Positions 10,201-20,046 are shown, counted from the stretch's first letter. The stretch is DNA of 64,000 nt from Aquimarina aquimarini (GCF_900299535.1 NZ_OMKE01000015.1:46218-110217), one strand, 5' to 3'. Program-made: numbers and translations. Notes: a model not told the origin generated them from the letters alone.

Positions 10201-13200
10201 ATAGTCATTATAAGTAAAACGAATTGCAATCCCTCCTTGTAGAATATTTTGAGCATCTTTATTTAAGAGAGCTAAGCTGTTTCCATCAAAACTAGTAGCA
10301 TACATAGGTTGATTTGCAATACTGTCAAAAGTATCTCCTTGTTGTACTGTATACGTACTATTTGGGATATATATTGTTTTCTTAACATTTAATGTAATAC
10401 CAGAATTGTCACTAAAAAGTTCATCAATGGTATATGCCATATCTCCAGAAAGATCTCCGTTGTCATTAATCCATTTTACAATATTATCAGGAGTATCTCC
10501 ACTATTTGTATAATATTTAAAATCTTTTAAAGAATCTTGTGCTGTCTGAACCATCTGTTTGGCAATCAGTAAGAAATAGTCACTAAATACAAAATTACCA
10601 ACAGAAATATCTTCTTCTGCTAGAGTTGCAAAAGTAGCAGGATTCTCTTCCTGCATTTGAATTGCTAATTGATTGAAGTATTTTCTAAGGTCAGCAACAT
10701 AAGTAGAAGAGATAGAGTTATAGTTTTCAAAATCATAAGAAACCCCTTTATAATCACTACCATAATCTGGAGTAGATAATTCTAATGACAATGCCATCGG
10801 GAAGAATGTAGCATTCACATCTGTTTTTTCCTGTGGTTGTTCTTGAATAACAAGAGAAAACTGATCTGTCATAAACGAATCAATAGCCTCTGTAGGAATA
10901 GGGCTAGGATTTGTAGGGTCACTAAAATAAGCTAGTAGTTGTGTTAGTTGCGAGGATGTAATAGGAGTGTTGTTTACTTGCTCACCAGTAACAGTATTGC
11001 TTTGAATTGAAGCTACAACCCATCTGAATATTTCTTTACTCAACAATTCAAAAGAAGAATCTGTGATCTCTGAGAATGCTTTTTGATATCCATCAGTACG
11101 TTCTTCTTGAGGGGATGCCATAGATTCTAAGAATAACATAGATACATAACAAGCTTGTTGCTCACTTAATTGCGTAGCTCTGTCTCCTGCCATGGTAAGT
11201 CCTAATCCCAAATATCCTGTTAAAGAAACAAGCTCAGAAGCTTTTTCTAGATTAGACCAATTAGGTGTTACTTGAGTTAATGATACGGTGAGCGGGTTAT
11301 GTAAAGCGATACGTAGTTGCTTGGTGTTTTGTAATCTATTTAGCGTATACGCTTTTAGCATTGTATCAGATGTAGCTGTTTGCCAAGGTGGATTGCTTGC
11401 TATAGCCTTGATTGTAATACTTTGGCTGATACTTGCAGAGAAGCTGAAGTGCATTTTGATCTTAAATAATCCCAGATTGATGCTTACACTCAAAGAAACA
11501 CTTACAGAGGCAGATAATTGAATTACAATAGGCTCATAGGGAGAAAACGTTAATTGCGCCAATAATCTGATATCAATATTAAGATCGGCTTTGATAATAG
11601 CAAAATCAACAGTACCATATAATTTTCCTATAACACCTACAGTACCTCTGAACCAGAAATAATATGCTTCTGCAACCTGTGCATCATTAGAAGCACTGGT
11701 AGTTGATAATTGATAAGGATTAAACTTTGCCAAAACTCCTTCTAGAATAGCTACAGCAGTAAGGCTGAATCCAGCTTTGAGAATGCCAGCATCAAAATCA
11801 TAACCAAACCCAAACTGCATACCAAACCCAAAGACCAATACAGGATTGAATGTACCATTGGTAGCATCGGGTACTTTGTTGGTAGTAGCACTACTGAGTT
11901 TACCAAAATAAACTCCAGCTGATCCCATGACAGGAATAGGAATCCCTACTGGAGTCCAAATTAAAGTTTGAAAGGTAAAGGAACGAGAAAAATCTTCTTT
12001 CCAAGGGAATCCTATATCTACTTGAAAATCACCATTGGTATATACCTCAATACCAAAAATAGGCAAGGTGAGATTAACCTGTCCTAATTGTATTTTCCGC
12101 ATGACCGTAGGCAATGCAATTTCTGCTTTATACATTCCTACAGTATCACTAATTTTTTTGTATAAAATCTGAAAATCTAATCCTTTAAAAATACGAGCTG
12201 GCTCTCCTTCAAGAGCTAGGCGTAGTGCATACAAATTAGGATCATTAAATACGATCTGCATCGTAATAAAATAACTATCAGTATCAGATTCTTTTGCTAC
12301 CGCAACTGCTGAGGTAGATTTTTTATCACCTCCCAATTTCAACACTCCAAAATCCATTCCTACCAACCAGTTGCTATTAGCATCCAATTGTACATCAGGA
12401 ATTTCTCCTGGCTTAGTATTTGGCAGATCTGCCATAATTGCTATGGCATCCTGTACTTTTTCTACATTTTGAAACCCTGGGATAGTAACATGTTGTCCTA
12501 GAGCGAGCAGGCGTAGATCCAGATATTCATTTCCTTGTCCAGAAGGAGATGGGGTGGTCTCTGGTTTAGCTGCATCCCAACCCAAAGGTTCGTTAGGGTT
12601 ATCTTGCCATAAGAAGCTACCTTCTAGTGTCACCATGACCCCATTATCTTCTGGTTTAGGTTGATTGGATTTATAAGTGATACCAATAGATTTGATAGTT
12701 GCAAATCCTAATGAGATAGGTCCTATCTCTAAATTAAACCCTACCTGTTTTGAGGTGAAATCATAAGTTAAGCTAAGGTTGTTAAGTGGTATTTTATTAA
12801 GGAGATCCCATGGGGCTGCAAGTCCAAATTGAGTTCCTGTTGCCCAAGACACCATTTTCTCTACCATACTACCAATTGTAGTAGATTCTGTAAAACTTAA
12901 TTCTGCGGTATAATGAGGTTCTTTACTCGTCCCAATGTTTTTTACTTCACCTTTTAAGAATTCCCAGATGATCCCAAAAGATTTTACATCGGGATTAAAA
13001 TCATAGAAAGCTTGAAAATCAATCCCAAGCCAGGTTACATTTGCATTGATAGTACCATAATATCCAACAGAGGTTTCCTCGTCTTTTTTGCCATATGCTA
13101 CCAAAGCATTTCCGTCAACTTGCAGATCAAGAAAAGTGATGTCCCATTTCTCGGCAGTTTTACCACTAAATTCCCAATATTTGGTTTCTGTCTGAATTTT

Positions 13201-16173
13201 AAAACCAAGTCCATCAATGGCATAATTAAATCCATCATCGGGTTTCCAGTCGGGAGCGATGTAGAAAGTAAGTAACTGGCCAATTTCTAGAGCGCCAGAT
13301 GTTTGATTTCCTGTAAAAGTCCAGCCGTTTCCTGTAGCATAGGTAGATTGTAGAGATAATCCAATTTTCATACTATCGGGTAATACTACAAATTCACCAC
13401 CGATACTAATTTCGTTTTTACCAGTGTTATGAATAGCATTAAAAGTGAGTTTGTTGATGGTAAAAAGTGGCCCGATAACCAAAGGCTTATCAGCCTCTAG
13501 AATGGTATTTAACTGATAATACTTTTCATTAGGTTTTAAATCAAAATCTAATAAAGTAACAGCAGTTTCCAAGTCTAATTTTGCACCAAATAATTTTAAT
13601 AAATCGCTAAGTTGAATAACTCCTTCACTAAGTCCTCCATGCACTTTGAAATCTGGATATGTACCCAAAACACTTACAGTTCCTTCCCCAATCGGAAAAT
13701 CACCAGTTACAGTAAATTCAATTTTTCTATTTGCTACATCTTGCACATTATAAATCTGTACATCTACACTGGGATTTATCTCAAATTTAGGATCTTTAGA
13801 TAATTCCCATGCGGTATCTGTATTCATGGAGTATGACATATAATCAAATGCATGCGTTTGATTATTATAATGTAGCTGTATATCTTTTAGTCCAAACCCT
13901 GCCATTCCATTCAGAGGAGGTTGTAATACTTGTACCAGATTAATACCTCCCGCCATTTGAAAAAAACTAGATACGCTCAAGGGCGTATCAAATCCTCCTG
14001 TGATAAGCCAGGTATTATTTTCTTCTGGGTATTTTATTAGTGTTTCCAATAGTACAGGATCATTATTTTTATCCGTACCAGACCCAACAATGGTTCCTTT
14101 CATACCACCTTCTACGGCGCTTCCAGCTTCGTTTATTTTTAGTTTGAAGCCTGGTTTCTCAAAACCTATCCAAGGGATTTCGTCAATACTCCACCGTTGA
14201 TTAATTTCTGTTTCAATTTCGGTTACTACAGATTCTTCTGGGCTGGTAAAATTTAATGTGATATTAAAATCAGGTCCAAAAGCAGTAGTGGTTCCTTTTG
14301 ATAATGTAACCTGAGTTACCGTATCTCCATCTTTTTCCTGAGTAATATCATCTTTGGCAACAGTAATAAAAAATAAGTTCCCTGTTACTAACTTGAAGAA
14401 GGAGGATAGATAAGTGTTAGGTAATGCATTTAGAATATTGACCCCATCATTACTATAATTATTGATAAGTTGATTATAGACTCCTTCTAGGGTGAGTGTT
14501 TCTTCTTCAAGCACCATAAGTCCGTTATTGGAACTAGCATGTGCGTGGGATTCTGAAAATTTTAATAAAGTAACAGCAGGAGAAACCAGTTTTACTCCTA
14601 CCAATCCAAGCATTAATTTATCATGAATATCCTGCTGATAATAAGTACCTAAGCTTTTAAAATAGGTGTTTATATTGTTTGATGCAGTATATGCATTTAT
14701 CATAAATGACCCAGAATCTACCAGTGCATTATAATACTCTTGAGGTTTTCCTGGATTTATTTTTTGTAAGTAAGTGTCAAAGGTTTGATTTCTAAAAGTT
14801 AAAGCAGTTGTTTTTGCAGTTTCTGCTACAGGGGCATAATTTACCGCAGATAGGGTAGAAGGGTAGTTGGCTCTGTCTTCTTCTCCTGTTTTAGGAATTT
14901 GTAAAAAAGGATGCCCCAAACTGATGGGGAGACTAGAGGAGCCTTGTCCTTCAAAAACTCCTGGTAACCCCGAATTAGCATAATAGAAATTATATATTTC
15001 CTGAGGAATAGGGCCTAAGGTAATGGCAACTATTTCTTTGTTGTTGGCTTCTTCAAGTATTGTTGTTAGGTCTTTTATCTCTACATAGTTTCCATTTTTG
15101 TATCCCTCTCTTATAGTCAACGTATATCCTGCATCCATCAAGGGTTTTACTTGTTGCCCTAGATTAAGAATAAAATTATCCAGACTTGATTGAGAATATG
15201 CTCCCATGATATCTGTAGCAAGGTATACTTCTTTGATTGTTGCTTTTAGATGAGGTAAGGAGGTGTCTTTATTATCTAAGTCTTTGGCAAATGCAGCAAC
15301 ATAATCAAAAGGCATTTCCTGATATTTTTCCTCAATTTTGGCAATATCACTCAGAATAAAAAATGCAATAGGTTTCTGCATACTTTTTTGCGCAGTAAAT
15401 GCAGAAAGAATAAGATTCAAAGTCATTTCTGCGGGACTAGAAAATTGGTGTAACCCGTATATAGGCCAAAGACAAAGTTCTTTTTTTGCAGTGTATACAT
15501 TGTAGATAGACTGCGCATTTATCGACCTTATTTTTAAAGCCTCATTATAGGTTTGATCCTTGGCATACCATGACCATAAAGTATCTGAAACCGATGAAAG
15601 AGAGTCTGCAGAGAATTTAAAAGCTAGTTGGGCAAATGAGGCTGATTCTTTTGATAAATCATAAGGCTCTTTACCGTTACGTTCTATTTGATTAGGTGCT
15701 TTTTCCCATAAATAAGGTTGAAGTCTTAAAAAATAGTTGACACTAAAGAGCGTTGCGTAATTCGCTACGCTATTATCTGCTCCTCCAGTAAAGCCAAAAT
15801 CAATTTGCTCGAGATCTGGTTTGGTATCTTTATATTCAAGAAAAGTAAGAGTAGCTTTACCATAGGTTATACTTGTAGTTGCTATATCATTTGGGTTAAG
15901 GCCAGTGAGTAATATAGCAAGCTTATTGGGAGTATCTGATCCCGAGTAGATGATGAGGATTTTTTTGGAATAGGTAGTAGCGTCGACTATTCTTTTCATC
16001 ATATTTATAGTAGTAGCCTGATGTCCAAAATTGGGCGTATTATCTACATAAAATCGAAGTTCATCTTTACTCTGTATTAGAGCAAGCATATCCTGAATTG
16101 AAGTACTGGTAGCAGATTCACTAGCTTCCTGTCCTTGCATGAGTTTGTTTAAAAGATCATTGAAGTCGCCCAT
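4225..16173 (-). CDS. Giant 3982-residue protein with LysM-like and Ig-like segments
   Basis: One uninterrupted frame with no signal peptide, transmembrane segment or type IX sorting domain. Residues 1-550 look globular, with the distinctive segment PNFGHQATTINMM near residue 48. Residues about 650-1650 are dense alternating beta strands rich in Gly and aromatic residues (for example FGFGMQFGFGYDFDAG near 1440), somewhat like the DUF6603 type of long beta protein; this resemblance is from memory and weak. LysM-like units occur near 1938 (YTVQQGDTFDSIA), 2050 (DTLRTIASKF), 2540, 2582 (NTLQEIADRFDTTVIAI) and 2635. Two Ig-like units with an ISNYTI core sit near 2914 and 3383. It is the last gene of a four-gene minus-strand cluster, 74 bases after its partner. 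Function unknown; a scaffold or surface structure is one guess. Confidence 0.85.
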   Translation of the reverse strand: MGDFNDLLNKLMQGQEASESATSTSIQDMLALIQSKDELRFYVDNTPNFGHQATTINMMKRIVDATTYSKKILIIYSGSDTPNKLAILLTGLNPNDIATTSITYGKATLTFLEYKDTKPDLEQIDFGFTGGADNSVANYATLFSVNYFLRLQPYLWEKAPNQIERNGKEPYDLSKESASFAQLAFKFSADSLSSVSDTLWSWYAKDQTYNEALKIRSINAQSIYNVYTAKKELCLWPIYGLHQFSSPAEMTLNLILSAFTAQKSMQKPIAFFILSDIAKIEEKYQEMPFDYVAAFAKDLDNKDTSLPHLKATIKEVYLATDIMGAYSQSSLDNFILNLGQQVKPLMDAGYTLTIREGYKNGNYVEIKDLTTILEEANNKEIVAITLGPIPQEIYNFYYANSGLPGVFEGQGSSSLPISLGHPFLQIPKTGEEDRANYPSTLSAVNYAPVAETAKTTALTFRNQTFDTYLQKINPGKPQEYYNALVDSGSFMINAYTASNNINTYFKSLGTYYQQDIHDKLMLGLVGVKLVSPAVTLLKFSESHAHASSNNGLMVLEEETLTLEGVYNQLINNYSNDGVNILNALPNTYLSSFFKLVTGNLFFITVAKDDITQEKDGDTVTQVTLSKGTTTAFGPDFNITLNFTSPEESVVTEIETEINQRWSIDEIPWIGFEKPGFKLKINEAGSAVEGGMKGTIVGSGTDKNNDPVLLETLIKYPEENNTWLITGGFDTPLSVSSFFQMAGGINLVQVLQPPLNGMAGFGLKDIQLHYNNQTHAFDYMSYSMNTDTAWELSKDPKFEINPSVDVQIYNVQDVANRKIEFTVTGDFPIGEGTVSVLGTYPDFKVHGGLSEGVIQLSDLLKLFGAKLDLETAVTLLDFDLKPNEKYYQLNTILEADKPLVIGPLFTINKLTFNAIHNTGKNEISIGGEFVVLPDSMKIGLSLQSTYATGNGWTFTGNQTSGALEIGQLLTFYIAPDWKPDDGFNYAIDGLGFKIQTETKYWEFSGKTAEKWDITFLDLQVDGNALVAYGKKDEETSVGYYGTINANVTWLGIDFQAFYDFNPDVKSFGIIWEFLKGEVKNIGTSKEPHYTAELSFTESTTIGSMVEKMVSWATGTQFGLAAPWDLLNKIPLNNLSLTYDFTSKQVGFNLEIGPISLGFATIKSIGITYKSNQPKPEDNGVMVTLEGSFLWQDNPNEPLGWDAAKPETTPSPSGQGNEYLDLRLLALGQHVTIPGFQNVEKVQDAIAIMADLPNTKPGEIPDVQLDANSNWLVGMDFGVLKLGGDKKSTSAVAVAKESDTDSYFITMQIVFNDPNLYALRLALEGEPARIFKGLDFQILYKKISDTVGMYKAEIALPTVMRKIQLGQVNLTLPIFGIEVYTNGDFQVDIGFPWKEDFSRSFTFQTLIWTPVGIPIPVMGSAGVYFGKLSSATTNKVPDATNGTFNPVLVFGFGMQFGFGYDFDAGILKAGFSLTAVAILEGVLAKFNPYQLSTTSASNDAQVAEAYYFWFRGTVGVIGKLYGTVDFAIIKADLNIDIRLLAQLTFSPYEPIVIQLSASVSVSLSVSINLGLFKIKMHFSFSASISQSITIKAIASNPPWQTATSDTMLKAYTLNRLQNTKQLRIALHNPLTVSLTQVTPNWSNLEKASELVSLTGYLGLGLTMAGDRATQLSEQQACYVSMLFLESMASPQEERTDGYQKAFSEITDSSFELLSKEIFRWVVASIQSNTVTGEQVNNTPITSSQLTQLLAYFSDPTNPSPIPTEAIDSFMTDQFSLVIQEQPQEKTDVNATFFPMALSLELSTPDYGSDYKGVSYDFENYNSISSTYVADLRKYFNQLAIQMQEENPATFATLAEEDISVGNFVFSDYFLLIAKQMVQTAQDSLKDFKYYTNSGDTPDNIVKWINDNGDLSGDMAYTIDELFSDNSGITLNVKKTIYIPNSTYTVQQGDTFDSIANQPMYATSFDGNSLALLNKDAQNILQGGIAIRFTYNDYQYDYTTLSSQSLTEVVNAINAGVPNENKIDINILITDGSITTIPNLLLTVATIRIDLITYTTIEEDTLRTIASKFNVTQQDLATPIDQDHNNGAIIDLFDTTTLDMANLEQFKVGELLKEIQATQGIQHLSGMTSRYYLAGLKLPVDGITPNFQGMWVEDDNDVLSYRELEFAGLYALNGQQFPIPTLTEGNDFDITFSKPDTLQWLAFSGDNASKRVITIVPDSDDATRINKVSEYATTNKLNTGLSFLGVKDLFTNNEASYPYTSEIVWNAAATIDLPYGGTPPGVPALSLWPLPDTLLQLPDLSTRKVNPRMEFLIGEYDEVSKKMINHGVSYYGLGSLVEVTIKKVPVVSDSPATLTTYEVVGANSNNAAILEKIVSEIGANNSLIASLIPAYAVDSNGSTQDGVQTDTQNALTMGLAQVNLSTETRPDVTFDRLLKTLSDTESEKIRLLNTQTDFLRLLWQASITRNGGYYLYYYNADNQQGLPDRIFDDNGEAELSFIVMYDKPAEENLQNTITSYMNVFACGEAFNKDTSVLFAQSDPNIIKLPSDTTQTLQELAYTYYGNIADVASDNQSLLLSPNTKLAINEGIYEVGVGGNTLQEIADRFDTTVIAIQEINNQKSGNELPDQLNMFDAIFLPQLTIIVGTSPGGNTFATLSDFYGENISSIANYNQNVVGIFDDNQEILSTGGPKIRTANVAVGTTSIDAIRPIPAAVPEDPKATDFGELFLQNIYSSLTYQVVANDYFDSSNIGLPSGPTTEAEDPDSTNKIQVPKTLTAEDTWNYQVSIPYTRFSKEVVSTKDIMPDSNDSPYLGLGDLLQVNFAWQDIYGNSIISELSDPSANSIEPLNEPPVLTGYTDAILGLNQWPSITSSWIVSGEEAEAKLDMGLNFDPSYYQGLISTSVKSTTTILGQYTVDLDKTTATDISNYTIDQNINIQSIILNDDNKSVTITVDTIPENVEITVTISNVKADASDSDNENTLVFNGWSKFSADNDKDLATSSVKEQAIRDLQTYTQIWYQLTDPNGIAFQLNTTLTDTPFVLDENDIEGLVQEWIASIYVFLVGCGQGEIDTDIPDSDHILSFDIDTTQINTTQIFKLESSFTIERTGGSISGDFETTGGIKAVHTNIPPLSKAKSGTTTGLEEFATSFETALSKKDSYQLRVTSGINRNENLSNSGGTEIWATRLGLDTTTDIGYEVNNIGNPEIFAPKPISNQLETKEQVPIYYFNSKTGIDFSTPSTYMDFKNIDMDLWGKQIFSAIDAVLTPEFTAAIQLVDDYGKSNFLADMLTNKERLAEVLKLSMIPVFAGQTTDTVAIQETFLQQLLVKLSNAYTTRAGIQFEATVQAETVLENTDAPQLYGNINLNFIFIGVEIDEKDATIVYLFFSNFMNKATAEKISNYTISDDINVVSATLLKNNNRIVSLRLSAKASIDKTTVTITDTLQDELGNTITSPLIHAVQQEVDGGNFSTSFSMSSPKLELNKNTKAKLPFLISSPDIIRGTDNEVLSYVDLNITYSGFAIEHQISSVNGIEGYKASSWLSFISKTLANPLETSLGGFKIPLILRSFPTAPAMIKQEGSYPYISGTNEINDILKWNYQITYSQSFHYPQDQVDFEILFNVLDNSAKALASFEDAFAQMAEFITVFPNINQVFNDTLIKIDATTTDASQFESAAVALSSYNEMVSQMAKTAESSNGFALNTSHRQQKQGYAAVPYTFYIKEGSTTVDTTTGALIINIFGEAPEGIETPIVNISGYKAVAIDPEDGASYSYYYTDNNTKEILEASVGQAIPDREVLIPAMNILNRQDADTSAELKRNVELVPGKPSANDFVYTTGSIGFSNVFHPTIDSSDSINIATINNPSSPNIGTLEQQLTTLFDTLLAENSQETISVLMSSTYSYQANSGLSDIVLPVIMQPLQSIQVIGSGTDKTLNQMIEDWANSIKDWYSKNQIDNTKASLWFDLTVFSNLTEQPKPLIRLRALTLSLDYITNL

Positions 16174-16247
16174 CTTACAATATTTTTATGATTTGTGTAA
16201 TTCTTGTTAGAATTATAATATCTTGGTTATTTAGTATTGTCTACACA

Positions 16248-19200
16248 CTATTCTACCAGTGTTGCTTCTCTTGTACTTTCTGTTAAACTTTTTACTGTTT
16301 CCTGATCCTCTTTTTTATACATAGCATACCAGCCTAATCCAGATGATTTTCCTCCAGAATTTGGGTTGCCAAATAGATAAAATAAAGAAGAACCATTGGG
16401 AGGGATTTTCAGTAAGCCTAAAAATTTCAATGCTATTTCAGTAAACATAAGAAGGAACGACTTTTGACTATCATCAAAGGCCAATCGTATTTGTCCGATA
16501 GAGAGTTTAAGTACCGATTGTAAACTTATTAATTTAGCACCTCCACCTGTACCAGGTAGAGAGATACCTATATTAGCTTTATAATTATTTTCTCCCGTAC
16601 TATTAGGAGTCCAACTCAATAAGAGGTATGAGTCCAGACTTACTTTGCCTGCCAATTCTCCTGGAGTTCCCATATTTAATTTAAAATCCAGCCCATACCA
16701 GGTAGAATTATCTACCCCAGATAACCTAACATCTGGAATGACTGTAAGAAAGCCTTTGTCTTGAGGGCTTTTATCACTATTTCCGATAATCAAACCTTTT
16801 AGATCTAATGCAAAATTGAGAAATAAGCTTTCGCTTCTGGCAGTACTGGTTGTGATATCAAAAGTGATTTCTCCTGCATCAAAATTTAGGGATTTGTTTT
16901 GTTGTGGATTCTCAATTTCATAGATCATAGCAATACCCAGATTATTAAAACTAAGGCCAGTTCTTGGAGTAAGATTGGTATTATCTGAGCTTCCAAAAGA
17001 AAAGATATCAAAGTTGACAGGGTTACTTTTTGGGGCATTGCCTTTAGATGATTTACTTTTATTATTTGTATAAAATTTGTTGTCCTCTACCGCACCTTGA
17101 ATAATTTTATAATCAATAAACCCTTGCATACTAAACCAAGATTCATCATACCCTTCTTGAGGAGAATTACGAGTAGTTAATAGTACATTGGTGATTTCTA
17201 TTTTGTTATAGATATTACTGTCAAATAGAAAGATAGTATCTGCTACACTTCCCATACTGTATACAGCATTTCCATTATTAATCTGGAAACTACCTTTGAG
17301 TAAAATATTTTTGAATGTGTTTTCGGGGTTTTCCATACTAGTTACATCACTGTCAAAAAGTTTATTGATTGTGAGTTGTGAGTAGCTTTCAAAGTCTTTT
17401 ACTGTTGTGTTTTCAAATAAAACTTTTAGAGATAATAACCTATAATCATAGGTGTTTGCAGTAGTAGGCGAGATTGTTTTTGGAGGCGAGATTGTATCAT
17501 CAAAATCAGGGTCTACATAATAAATCAAGCCAAACATGGTACTGGGTTGATCAACTACAGCACCACCATCCCCTTTGGTAACAGGGCTTATTTCTACTGC
17601 AAAATGATGTGCATTAAATGCTTCGGGATTGGTAATTCCTGCCATAATGCCTTGTAGGTTTGTAGGAATATTTTTGATATCCATTCGTAAAATTAGGATT
17701 CCAGTCCAATTTTCATCAGTAGCTATTTCATTGAATTTAGAGAAATATTCGTTATCAGATTGCTCAGATGCATTTTTAAAATAGGATTGCATCCATTGTG
17801 ATACTATAATCAATTGATCAGGATCAGGCTCTTGTTGCACCCCTTCAGAATTAATTGTAGAAGGAGCACCAAAGCGATCCCGTTGTGTCCATTTTTTTGG
17901 ATTAGCAATTAAACTTTCCTGAGCACTTATTTCTGTATCAGGGTTTGGATCAAATAATTTACCTTTTCGCCCCTTGATAATCATTATGTTTTTGTAGTTG
18001 TTATACTCACTTCCTTCTCCAACATTAGCTTGTAGTTCCCAACTATCAATACTTACAATATTATTGAATGCAGCAATCAAAGGGTCAGTACTATCCAGTG
18101 ATCCCAAATATTTTGAATTGGCAGTTACCAAAAAAAGATCACTAGTTTGCATAGCTTCTACCAGTTCATTTTCAGGGTTTATAAATTCTAGCTTATAATT
18201 TTTGTTTTGATCTGTATTCTGACCTAAGAAAATTTCATTCCAATGAGTTTGCCCTTCATTTTGTATGGTGGTAGCCAATAATCCGGAAGGAGTGGTTGAA
18301 GTAGCAGGAGATGCTTCGTCTATATTTGCTATCTGTTTTGCTGATAATAAAGAAGCTTTTGTACTTGTTTGCCCAATAGTATCTCTACGGGTTTGACTTA
18401 TAATTTGACTTTCAAAAGTTTCTGTGTCTGATTTAGAAAAAGATGTAACTCCATTACCTACTGTAAGTCCTAGATAAGGAACTATAGGAAATAGCGTGGT
18501 TTCATCTGCGGTATATACAAAACCCAAATTATTGTGTACAAACAGATCCTGATATTTAAAAGAAGAATTGTCTGCTCCAAAAAGAGCAGAACCTTTGGGT
18601 TGAGATACATAGGTAATAGTGTTTCCAGAGGTGTTGAGTATAGTTGCCCAAGCGGTTTCTTTGGTGTGATTAAGTAAAGGAGCTGTTGGAGATTCAGGAG
18701 CCTTTACAGAAGACGCTGCTTCAAAAGGAAATTTTGGAGCGAATGCCCCATTTTTGGATATAAAACGAATGGTATCTCCTTTTTGGCTTAGGGTAAAATA
18801 CTCAGTTCCCTGAAGTCCACACATCATATAGTACTCACCTGTACTGGTTTCTTTTTGAAATTCAATTTCAAAGTCCCCTTCAGGAGTAAAATGAAAATCT
18901 TCGGTATTACTTTTATCATTAATAGTACCTTTAGAGATAACCAATCGTGCGTTATATATGTTATCAGATTCCTGTTTTGGGGACAGAGTTATCTGGTTTC
19001 CATAATTAGAAGTAAAATAAGAATACAAAAGAGTGGCTCTTTGATTACTGTTTTTACCTGTAAAATCAAAATAAGTTCTTCGTGAGTTATAAGCTGTATT
19101 GATGTTACAAATAGCAGTAGTATCGTTTGAGCAAGGATTAAAAGTTTGATTAGTAACATCTGAAGGGTCAATAACGACAGAGAACCCTAGGTAATCCCCT

Positions 19201-19895
19201 GCGGGAATACTTTGTGCAAAAGGAAACCATTCTGATAATGAATCTTCATCCCCTTCTTCCTCGGGGAATAAATATTGAAACCCCCACTTTAAATCCTCTA
19301 AAAGAGAAAAACGGTTGATAAAATTAGAAAAACGAATACAGCCTCGTAATGATCCAGAAAAATCAATATATCCTATTTTGGAAGGAATCGTTTTTGGAGA
19401 AGAAGTACCAGAAAAATCAATCACCATATTGTTAGAATTGCCATCAAGAGTAATCGTGTTATTTGTATCTAATGTAATATCCATTCCATTTTGTACAGTA
19501 AGATACAGACCAGTTGTAAGTGGAGTTTGTAGCCCGGTATTTAGCCCTGATCCATTAGCTTTGAGCCCCATAAGAGAGCTATTGGTGCTATTGATATCAT
19601 TGATATTGATCTGTCTAAGCCATATAATTGCCCTATTTGCAGAGCTAGATGAGATCAACTCATTTATATTTTTTACAAAGATTTCAGCTTCTTCTTCATT
19701 TTCTATAGATAGAGTCTGTGCAGAGAACACAAAATTTCCATTATAATAGGAATTTTCCAGCGCATCTTTTAAGGCAATAGTGCTATTAGGAGGGTTAATC
19801 TCATCTGGAGTAACAAAAGCAATAAAACCACGATCACCTGTTTCGTTTTCAGCAATATACAATTGGTTGATAAACTTCTTAGAGAAAACTGTCAT
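16248..19895 (-). CDS. Large beta-rich protein, partner of the giant protein
   Basis: 1215 residues from the ATG at 19895. An upstream in-frame ATG at 19988 would add 31 residues, which look like read-through of leader DNA (hydrophobic and basic without a signal cleavage pattern), so I prefer the shorter form beginning MTVFSKKFINQLYIAENETG. I see no signal peptide, transmembrane segment or sorting domain. The sequence is polar and Asn/Ser/Thr-rich with many beta-strand patterns. The C-terminal 150 residues (KLISLQSVLKLSIGQIRLAF ... NGSSLFYLFGNP ... GLGWYAMYKK) resemble the amphipathic strand regions of the giant protein next door. Tight spacing to the giant gene and shared composition argue that the two products work together. 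I do not recognise a family with confidence. Confidence 0.8.
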   Translation of the reverse strand: MTVFSKKFINQLYIAENETGDRGFIAFVTPDEINPPNSTIALKDALENSYYNGNFVFSAQTLSIENEEEAEIFVKNINELISSSSANRAIIWLRQININDINSTNSSLMGLKANGSGLNTGLQTPLTTGLYLTVQNGMDITLDTNNTITLDGNSNNMVIDFSGTSSPKTIPSKIGYIDFSGSLRGCIRFSNFINRFSLLEDLKWGFQYLFPEEEGDEDSLSEWFPFAQSIPAGDYLGFSVVIDPSDVTNQTFNPCSNDTTAICNINTAYNSRRTYFDFTGKNSNQRATLLYSYFTSNYGNQITLSPKQESDNIYNARLVISKGTINDKSNTEDFHFTPEGDFEIEFQKETSTGEYYMMCGLQGTEYFTLSQKGDTIRFISKNGAFAPKFPFEAASSVKAPESPTAPLLNHTKETAWATILNTSGNTITYVSQPKGSALFGADNSSFKYQDLFVHNNLGFVYTADETTLFPIVPYLGLTVGNGVTSFSKSDTETFESQIISQTRRDTIGQTSTKASLLSAKQIANIDEASPATSTTPSGLLATTIQNEGQTHWNEIFLGQNTDQNKNYKLEFINPENELVEAMQTSDLFLVTANSKYLGSLDSTDPLIAAFNNIVSIDSWELQANVGEGSEYNNYKNIMIIKGRKGKLFDPNPDTEISAQESLIANPKKWTQRDRFGAPSTINSEGVQQEPDPDQLIIVSQWMQSYFKNASEQSDNEYFSKFNEIATDENWTGILILRMDIKNIPTNLQGIMAGITNPEAFNAHHFAVEISPVTKGDGGAVVDQPSTMFGLIYYVDPDFDDTISPPKTISPTTANTYDYRLLSLKVLFENTTVKDFESYSQLTINKLFDSDVTSMENPENTFKNILLKGSFQINNGNAVYSMGSVADTIFLFDSNIYNKIEITNVLLTTRNSPQEGYDESWFSMQGFIDYKIIQGAVEDNKFYTNNKSKSSKGNAPKSNPVNFDIFSFGSSDNTNLTPRTGLSFNNLGIAMIYEIENPQQNKSLNFDAGEITFDITTSTARSESLFLNFALDLKGLIIGNSDKSPQDKGFLTVIPDVRLSGVDNSTWYGLDFKLNMGTPGELAGKVSLDSYLLLSWTPNSTGENNYKANIGISLPGTGGGAKLISLQSVLKLSIGQIRLAFDDSQKSFLLMFTEIALKFLGLLKIPPNGSSLFYLFGNPNSGGKSSGLGWYAMYKKEDQETVKSLTESTREATLVE

Positions 19896-20021
19896 GTGTA
19901 AAAGATTAAGTTGAATGTGTGTAACTACTATTTTCTTGATATAAGGAAATAGGAGAGCATTACTTAGTTGTTTTGCAACAAAAAGCATTGATAAAACATG
20001 ATATCTGATATCCAGAGAAGC

Positions 20022-20046
20022 AAAAACCCATAGATATAGGGTTTTT
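20022..20046 (-). terminator. Terminator or attenuator inside the minus-strand cluster
   Basis: AAAAACCC (20022) pairs with GGGTTTTT (20039) around a 9-base loop, giving T-runs on both strands. On the minus strand it lies after the 230-residue gene and before the start of the 1215-residue gene. It may lower transcription into the large genes or mark a separate promoter for them. Confidence 0.6.

Noticed and set aside
9482..14200. Several 60-90 codon plus-strand frames inside the giant minus-strand gene.
   Set aside because: They are antisense to a continuous 3982-codon frame with clear protein-like composition and have no start context.
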